Shown here: positions 58,922-64,000 of the stretch, in pieces
How positions within the stretch are numbered: the first letter of the stretch is position 1
Layout: every line of letters starts with the position of its first letter
From: Synergistales bacterium
GTDB lineage: Bacteria > Synergistota > Synergistia > Synergistales > Aminithiophilaceae
Direction: 5' to 3'
DNA: 64,000 bases
Assembly (NCBI GenBank): GCA_018433595.1
Contig: JAHDQY010000022.1
Location: forward strand, 62,001-126,000
Notes under the pieces: model-generated
What the model was told of the DNA's origin: nothing
Database searches by the model: none
What the model saw: the letters and a program-made list of their open reading frames with translations, nothing else
Program-made: the position numbers and the translations under genes

Positions 58922-60024
58922 GTCGTCCCTTCGATCTGCAGCTCTTCTCCCAGGAGAAGACGGAGCCGGCGACACCCCGGAAGCGGCGAAAAACCCGCGA
59001 GGAGGGAAAGACGGCCAGGAGCCAGGATCTGGGCGCGGCCGTCGTCATTCTGGCCGGCCTGCTCTTCATGAAGGTCTTCGCCGGATATTTCGGCGACGCT
59101 ATGAAAAACCACTTGGTCTTCATGCTCGATGCCGCCGGAGATCCGGCCTTTTCCAGCGAGGGCTGGGCCCGGATTCTGGGCATCAGAGCCCTCCGGGACT
59201 ATCTTCTCATCTGGCTTCCTCTCGGTTTCTCCTGCGCTGTCGTCGCTCTGGCCATCACCGTCTACCAGGTCGGTTTCTACATCAGCGCTAAACCGTTGGA
59301 GCTGAAACTGGAGCGGCTCAACCCTCTTTCGGGGCTGAAGCGGATCGTCTCCCTTCGCTCTCTGGTGGAGCTCTGCAAGGGGCTTCTCAAGGCGCTTCTG
59401 TTTCTGACCCTTCTCTACTACGCCCTTCGCAAGGACCTGCACCGTATCGTCGCCGTGATTCTCAGACCCCTTGATGAGGGGACGGAGGAGGTCGTCAGGG
59501 TGGTTTGGCTCCTGGGGCTGCGCTTCGCCCTGCTTCTTCTGGCGATCGCCCTCTTTGACTATCTCTACCAGCGATGGGAGTTCGAGCGCTCCATGAGGAT
59601 GAGCAAGCAGGAAATCAAGGACGAGTACAAGCAGATGGAGGGAGATCCGCTCATCAAGCGCCGGATCCGGCAGAAGCAGCGGGAGCTGGCACGGGGAAGG
59701 ATGATGCAGGACGTTCCCAAGGCCGACGTGGTGATCACGAACCCGACGACGCTCGCCGTGGCGCTTCTTTATGAGAGGAAGTCGATGGAGGCGCCTCAGG
59801 TTGTCGCCAAAGGGAAGGGCGTCATCGCCAGGCGGATCCGCGAGGTCGCCGTCGAAAACGATGTCCCCGTCATGGAGAACAGGATTCTCGCCCGGGCTCT
59901 TTTTTCCCAGGTCGAGATCGGCGACGAGGTGCCCGAGGACCTCTATCGCGCTGTCGCCGAAGTTCTCGCCTTTGTCTACCGCCTGAAGGAGGGGAGGAGT
60001 GCCCCGGTCCGGTCTTCCGGTTGA
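58918..60024 (+). CDS. flhB: Flagellar export switch protein FlhB
   Basis: 368 residues from ATG 58918, overlapping the fliR stop (ATGA); the longer frame from 58663 is inside fliR. Four membrane helices after EKTEPATPRKRRKTREEGKT, then the cytoplasmic domain with the autocleavage site. That site reads VVITNPTTLAVALLYE (NPTT), where nearly all family members have NPTH. Controls the switch from rod/hook to filament export. A promoter for flhA starts at its stop codon. Confidence 0.94.
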   Translation: MSRPFDLQLFSQEKTEPATPRKRRKTREEGKTARSQDLGAAVVILAGLLFMKVFAGYFGDAMKNHLVFMLDAAGDPAFSSEGWARILGIRALRDYLLIWLPLGFSCAVVALAITVYQVGFYISAKPLELKLERLNPLSGLKRIVSLRSLVELCKGLLKALLFLTLLYYALRKDLHRIVAVILRPLDEGTEEVVRVVWLLGLRFALLLLAIALFDYLYQRWEFERSMRMSKQEIKDEYKQMEGDPLIKRRIRQKQRELARGRMMQDVPKADVVITNPTTLAVALLYERKSMEAPQVVAKGKGVIARRIREVAVENDVPVMENRILARALFSQVEIGDEVPEDLYRAVAEVLAFVYRLKEGRSAPVRSSG

Positions 60025-60049
60025 GCCTCGCACCGTCATCGGCTATAGT
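60021..60049 (+). promoter_or_regulatory. Internal promoter for flhA-flhF-flhG
   Basis: TTGAGC at 60021-60026 (its TGA is the flhB stop), a 17-base spacer, TATAGT at 60044-60049. The flhA ribosome site TAAGGAG is about 50 bases downstream. Confidence 0.5.
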
Positions 60050-60107
60050 GTTTCCATGATGAATGCAGTTTGATGGCTGGCTCTCATCGACTTAAGGAGT
60101 TGTCGCT

Positions 60108-62237
60108 ATGATCGAACCTCAGGAGGTCCGTACGGCGGGCCTCAGGACGATGCTGAAATACGCCGACGTCGGGATGGCTCTACTCCTGGCCCTGATCGTG
60201 GGGATGATGATCATCCCCCTGCCGACGGTGCTTCTCGATCTTCTGCTGGCGATGAACATCACCATCGGCGTCGTCGTCCTGCTGGCGACTTTCTATGTCC
60301 GCAAGGCGCTGGAGATCGCCGCCTTCCCGACGATCCTTCTCATGGCGACCCTTTTCCGGCTGGCTCTCAACGTTTCGACGACTCGGCTCATTCTGCTTCA
60401 CGGCTACGCCGGAGAGGTCATCGGCGCCTTCGGCAATTTTGTCGTCGGCGGCAATTACGTCGTCGGCGGCGTCGTTTTCCTGATTCTCGTCATCATCCAG
60501 TTCGTCGTCATTACCAAGGGAGCCGAACGCGTCGCCGAGGTGGCCGCCCGGTTCACCCTGGATGCCATGCCGGGGAAGCAGATGGCCATTGACGCCGATC
60601 TCAACGCCGGCCTTGTCGATGAGTCCACGGCCAGAGCGAGGCGGGTCGAGATCCAACGCGAGGCCGATTTCTACGGCGCCATGGACGGAGCCTCCAAGTT
60701 CGTCAAGGGCGATGCCATCGCCGGGCTGATCATCACCATCATCAACATTCTCGGTGGTCTTTCCATCGGGACCTTTCAGCGGGGCATGACCCTGGGCCAG
60801 GCCCTGGTGACCTACAGCCTGCTCACCGTCGGTGACGGCCTGGTGGCCCAGATCCCGGCCCTGCTTCTTTCGACGGCGACGGGCATCGTCGTTACCCGCG
60901 CCGCCGGCGAGACGAACCTGGGGCGGGATATCGTCACCTCCCTGACGGCCTACCCTCGACCGCTTTGGATCGGGTCGTTCCTCCTCTTTGCGCTGGCTCT
61001 TGTGCCGGGCCTGCCTCTCATCCCCTTTTCGGCCCTGGGCTCCGTCATGGCCCTCCTGGGTTATGTCGTCTACCGTGAGGCCAAAGGGATCCCGTCCGCT
61101 GAAGAGGAGGGGACGGCAAAGGGAGAACGGCGAGGGGGTCCCGATAACTCGGCGGGAGCGCCGGGACGTCGTTCCGATCAGCCGGGTGCTCCCTCCTCGC
61201 CGGAGAACATCCTTCCCCTCCTCACCGTGGACCCGATGGAGGTGGAGATCGGTTACGCCCTGATTCCTCTCGTCGATCCCTCCCAGGGCGGGGACATGCT
61301 GGAACGGATCGGCACCATCCGCCGTCAGATGGCTCTCGACAGAGGCCTCGTCGTGCCGCCCATTCGGATTCGCGACAACATTCAGCTCAAACCGACGGAG
61401 TATGTCGTCCGGGTCAAGGGGGGCGAGGTCGGTCGAGGAGAGCTGCTTCCCGACCATTTCCTCGCCATGAACACGACGGGGACCGAGGCGACGCTCGTCG
61501 GGATCTCGACGACGGAACCGGCCTTCGGCCTGCCCGCCACCTGGATCGCCCCCGATCTGCGGGATCAGGCCGAGGGGATGGGCTTCACCGTCGTCGACGC
61601 GCCGTCGGTCCTTTCGACGCATCTGTCGGAGATTATCAAACTCTACGGGGCCGATCTCCTCTCCCGGCAGGAAGTCCAGCGGCTCATCGATCTCGTCAGA
61701 GAGAACAACCCCGCCGTTATCGAGGAGCTTTTGAGCTCCCTCCCCCTCGGCGACATCCAGAAGGTCCTTCAGAACCTCATTCGCGAGCAGGTTCCGATCC
61801 GCGATCTCGTCTCCATCTTCGAGTCCCTTGCCGACAACGGCAAGGTGACCCACAGCGTCGACTATCTCCTCGAGCGGGTGCGCGAGGCCTTGGCCCGCCT
61901 GATCACCGTCGGCCTTCTGGGGGAGGGAGGGGTCCTCACCGTCGCCACCCTTTCGCCGCGGTGGGAGGAGGAGATCAAGGACGCGCTTCAGGGGGATCTC
62001 GTCAAAGGCTGGAATCTCACGTTGAGCCCGAAACGGATGCAGGATCTCATTCAGACCGTGGGGCGGATGGCGGAACAGCTTTCCCTGGGGGGAAACCTCC
62101 CGGTGCTGCTCGTTCATCCCGACTTGCGCCTCATCGTCCGGCGCATCCTCGAGGGGAGCCTACCCCAGGTCCATGTCCTGGCCTATAATGAAATAGTCCA
62201 GGGCGTATCGTTGAAGTCGATGGGGATGGTGGAATGA
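60108..62237 (+). CDS. flhA: Flagellar export gate protein FlhA
   Basis: 709 residues. Eight membrane helices in the first ~330 residues, with FHIPEP-family motifs LFRLALNVSTTRLILLHGY, FVVITKGAERVAEVAARFTL, and DAMPGKQMAIDADLNAGLVD; a Gly/Ser-rich linker (~335-370); and the cytoplasmic nonameric-ring domain (PLLTVDPMEVEIGYALIPLV ... ALPRLLVHP-like LPVLLVHPDLRLIVRRILEG). Docks cargo-chaperone complexes and uses the proton gradient. Confidence 0.96.
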   Translation: MIEPQEVRTAGLRTMLKYADVGMALLLALIVGMMIIPLPTVLLDLLLAMNITIGVVVLLATFYVRKALEIAAFPTILLMATLFRLALNVSTTRLILLHGYAGEVIGAFGNFVVGGNYVVGGVVFLILVIIQFVVITKGAERVAEVAARFTLDAMPGKQMAIDADLNAGLVDESTARARRVEIQREADFYGAMDGASKFVKGDAIAGLIITIINILGGLSIGTFQRGMTLGQALVTYSLLTVGDGLVAQIPALLLSTATGIVVTRAAGETNLGRDIVTSLTAYPRPLWIGSFLLFALALVPGLPLIPFSALGSVMALLGYVVYREAKGIPSAEEEGTAKGERRGGPDNSAGAPGRRSDQPGAPSSPENILPLLTVDPMEVEIGYALIPLVDPSQGGDMLERIGTIRRQMALDRGLVVPPIRIRDNIQLKPTEYVVRVKGGEVGRGELLPDHFLAMNTTGTEATLVGISTTEPAFGLPATWIAPDLRDQAEGMGFTVVDAPSVLSTHLSEIIKLYGADLLSRQEVQRLIDLVRENNPAVIEELLSSLPLGDIQKVLQNLIREQVPIRDLVSIFESLADNGKVTHSVDYLLERVREALARLITVGLLGEGGVLTVATLSPRWEEEIKDALQGDLVKGWNLTLSPKRMQDLIQTVGRMAEQLSLGGNLPVLLVHPDLRLIVRRILEGSLPQVHVLAYNEIVQGVSLKSMGMVE

Positions 62238-63511
62238 TGCGGTTAATCCAGCAGATTACCTTCGATGCCAAAGACGACGCCGAGGCCATGAGGCTCGCCA
62301 GGAGCCGTCTCGGTGATGACGCCGTCGTGATCTCCGTCATCCCCGTCAAGCGGGGCGGTTTTTTCGGTCTTTTCCGTAAGAGGATGCTCTCCGTGACGGC
62401 GGGAGTCTTCGAGGAGGACCGCAAGGAGCGGGAGCGGGAGAAGCGGGAGCGGATTCTCGCCTTTCAGAAGCTCCTCGAGATACGGCAGGCCGTCCGTTCC
62501 GTCGGTGACCTCCCCGAGGCGGAAAAAGTCCCAATGACAAAGACGAGGGAGAACGCGTCGGAGGAGACTGTCGCCGCAGAGGAGGCCGCCGTTACTCTGG
62601 AGATTTCCGACCAGGCGCTGGAGCTCTCCAGGGCCGTGCAGACCAAACGTCCGCCTGCAAGGGAGACGGACCTTGCCGGACGGGTCGAGGAGCTTCAGGA
62701 GTCGTTGTGCAAGGTTCTGGCCCGTCTCGACGGAGGCGTCGTCTCTCCCCGGGACCCTCTGACGGCCTCGCTGACGGCTTCGGGCGTCGAGTGGCATGTC
62801 GCCTCGAAGCTCGTGGAGCGCTACCGTCAGACTGAAGGCGGGGCCTCTTTCCGCTCCTGGCTGGCAGAGGAGATCCCTTGTTGCGGAACGTCCTGGGGCA
62901 GTGCGCTGAAGGGCCCCAGAACTCTTTTCATCGGTCCCACGGGGGTGGGCAAGACGACGACGATCGCCAAGATCGGAGCGGCTTTTGCCCTCTGGGAGAA
63001 TCGCAAGGTTCTTCTGCTGACGGCTGACACCTACCGCATCGCCGCCGTCGAGCAGCTTCGGACTTATGCCAAGATCCTCGGCGTTCCCATGGAGGTTGTC
63101 TACGAGGCGTCCGAGCTTGGCGGAATCCTCGCGAAATATCCTGACGTCGATGTGGCTCTCCTCGACACGGCGGGACGGAGCCAGAACGATGAAGAGAAGA
63201 TCGCCGAATACCGTGACCTTTACGAGGCCTTCAACCCTCAGTCGACTCACCTCGTCCTGGCGGCCAACGTCAAGTATGCCGACATGCTTGACGTTATCGA
63301 CCGCATGAATGTCGTACCCATCGACGGAATCATCGCCACCAAGCTTGATGAGACGAAGAGCGTCGGAAGTCTTCTCAACCCGGTCTTCGATTTCGGCCTC
63401 CCACTCACCTTCCTGACGGCCGGCCAGAATGTCCCCAACGACATCGCGGTGGCGACAGGAGAGGGGTTCCTCTCCCATCTTTTCCCCGAGGGGCGTGAGA
63501 TCCGTGGCTGA
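62234..63511 (+). CDS. flhF: Flagellar GTPase FlhF (SRP-type)
   Basis: 425 residues. N-terminal B domain with basic, charged stretch, then the SRP-like NG domains: G1 [37 protein letters not shown]3 DTAGRSQND, and ATKLDETKSVGSLLNP. Sets flagellar number and place with FlhG. Overlaps flhA by four bases; flhG overlaps its end by eight. Confidence 0.95.
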   Translation: MMRLIQQITFDAKDDAEAMRLARSRLGDDAVVISVIPVKRGGFFGLFRKRMLSVTAGVFEEDRKEREREKRERILAFQKLLEIRQAVRSVGDLPEAEKVPMTKTRENASEETVAAEEAAVTLEISDQALELSRAVQTKRPPARETDLAGRVEELQESLCKVLARLDGGVVSPRDPLTASLTASGVEWHVASKLVERYRQTEGGASFRSWLAEEIPCCGTSWGSALKGPRTLFIGPTGVGKTTTIAKIGAAFALWENRKVLLLTADTYRIAAVEQLRTYAKILGVPMEVVYEASELGGILAKYPDVDVALLDTAGRSQNDEEKIAEYRDLYEAFNPQSTHLVLAANVKYADMLDVIDRMNVVPIDGIIATKLDETKSVGSLLNPVFDFGLPLTFLTAGQNVPNDIAVATGEGFLSHLFPEGREIRG

Positions 63512-64000
63512 AGGCCTCGATATTTCCTCTCTTCTTCGGAAGCGACCGGCTCCGGCCGATCAGGCCCGACAGTTGAGGCAGCTGGCGGCGGGAGAGGAGA
63601 AAGAGCCTCTCCGCACCTTTGCCGTCGTCAGCGGGAAGGGAGGCGTCGGCAAGACCAATCTTGCCGTCAATCTCGGCCTGGCCTTCTGTGAGAAGGGGCA
63701 GCGAGTCGTCCTTCTCGATGCCGATCTGGGACTGGCAAACGTCGACATCCTCTTCGGGCTTTTGACGCCCCCGGCAAATCTGGCCCAGGTGATCGGCGGC
63801 GAAAACAGCCTCGAAGACGTGCTGGTCCAGCTCCATGAAGGCTTCTGGCTCATTCCCGGCGGCGCCGGCGTTCAGGAGCTGGCCGATCTCGACGGGGCCA
63901 GACAGAGCCGTCTCATCGAAGAGTTCGCGATTCTCGACGAGAGGGCTGATGTCCTCCTTATCGATACGGCGGCAGGGCTTCACGGCAGCGTTCTGACCTT
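63504..64000 (+). CDS. flhG: MinD-like ATPase FlhG (YlxH), 3' end missing
   Basis: Open from GTG 63504, inside the flhF end, to the right edge (about 165 residues visible). ParA/MinD-type deviant Walker A VSGKGGVGKTNLAVNLGLAF, then VVLLDADLGLANVDILFGLL and DVLLIDTAAGL. Partner of FlhF that stimulates its GTPase and limits flagellar number. Truncated by the window edge, not a broken gene. Confidence 0.94.
   Translation, partial: MAEGLDISSLLRKRPAPADQARQLRQLAAGEEKEPLRTFAVVSGKGGVGKTNLAVNLGLAFCEKGQRVVLLDADLGLANVDILFGLLTPPANLAQVIGGENSLEDVLVQLHEGFWLIPGGAGVQELADLDGARQSRLIEEFAILDERADVLLIDTAAGLHGSVLT

Noticed and set aside
60180-62117. 645-residue minus-strand ORF opposite flhA
   Set aside because: Antisense shadow; Asp/Gly-rich, no domain.

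Overview
The window is one long stretch of GC-rich bacterial chromosome, about 98 percent of it explained by tightly packed genes. The best fit is a flagellated, anaerobic, amino-acid-fermenting bacterium with an outer membrane, most likely a member of the Synergistota. This is inference from gene content. A TolC-MFP-RND efflux set and outer-membrane logic point to a diderm. Indolepyruvate:ferredoxin oxidoreductase and a TRAP transporter point to amino-acid or organic-acid fermentation. CodY and a Bacillus-like gene order point to a lineage that shares this gene order with Firmicutes. There is no rRNA operon, prophage, insertion sequence with a transposase, or CRISPR array.

Layout. (1) 1-2.4 kb: 3' part of a very large flagellin, ending in a strong terminator. 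(2) 2.5-9.9 kb: rlmN with a long Arg/Pro repeat tail, then an efflux operon (TolC-like, adaptor, RND pump) closed by a 65-bp near-perfect palindrome. (3) 9.9-17.9 kb: a patchwork of short units on both strands: SYLF-domain lipoprotein-like protein, DUF2207 membrane protein, thioredoxin-like plus CcdA-like pair, nudC with an HpcH/HpaI aldolase, a split YeeE/YedE sulfur-transporter pair, a sirtuin and a small coiled-coil protein, and tRNA-Glu(CUC). (4) 18-21 kb: TRAP transporter dctP-dctQ-dctM on the minus strand. (5) 21.5-25.3 kb: CoA-binding protein, MOSC protein, thioesterase and iorAB. (6) 25.3-38.9 kb: prepilin-like protein, lepB, rbgA, rnhB, a FliK-like/FlhB-C-terminal pair, yraN, comM, dprA, a small unknown, topA, trmFO, xerC, hslV, hslU. 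(7) 38.9-64 kb: codY and a near-complete flagellar basal body, motor and export operon from flgB to flhG, cut by the right edge.

How it fits together. Regions 6 and 7 reproduce almost gene for gene the order known from Bacillus subtilis (rbgA-rnhB-ylqG-ylqH ... dprA-topA-trmFO-xerC-hslV-hslU-codY-flgB ... flhF-flhG), with extra genes inserted (yraN, comM, a transglycosylase, flgE-flbD-motA-motB). Most neighbours overlap by 1-14 bases, so translation is probably coupled. Clear breaks in transcription are the terminator plus AT-rich spacer between flgC and fliE, a leader with a terminator before the small gene and topA, and a good internal promoter before flhA.

The most interesting observations are the perfect 32-bp-arm inverted repeat at 9867-9931, the orphan FliK-like/FlhB-C-terminal pair at 27.9-29.2 kb, the RND pump whose TM4 Asp pair is Asn-Asn, the roughly 19-unit Arg/Pro decapeptide tail on RlmN, the two palindromic operator-like promoters in front of the redox and sulfur-transport genes, and the FlhB NPTT site. 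None of these is proven to be a new system; each comes with a test.
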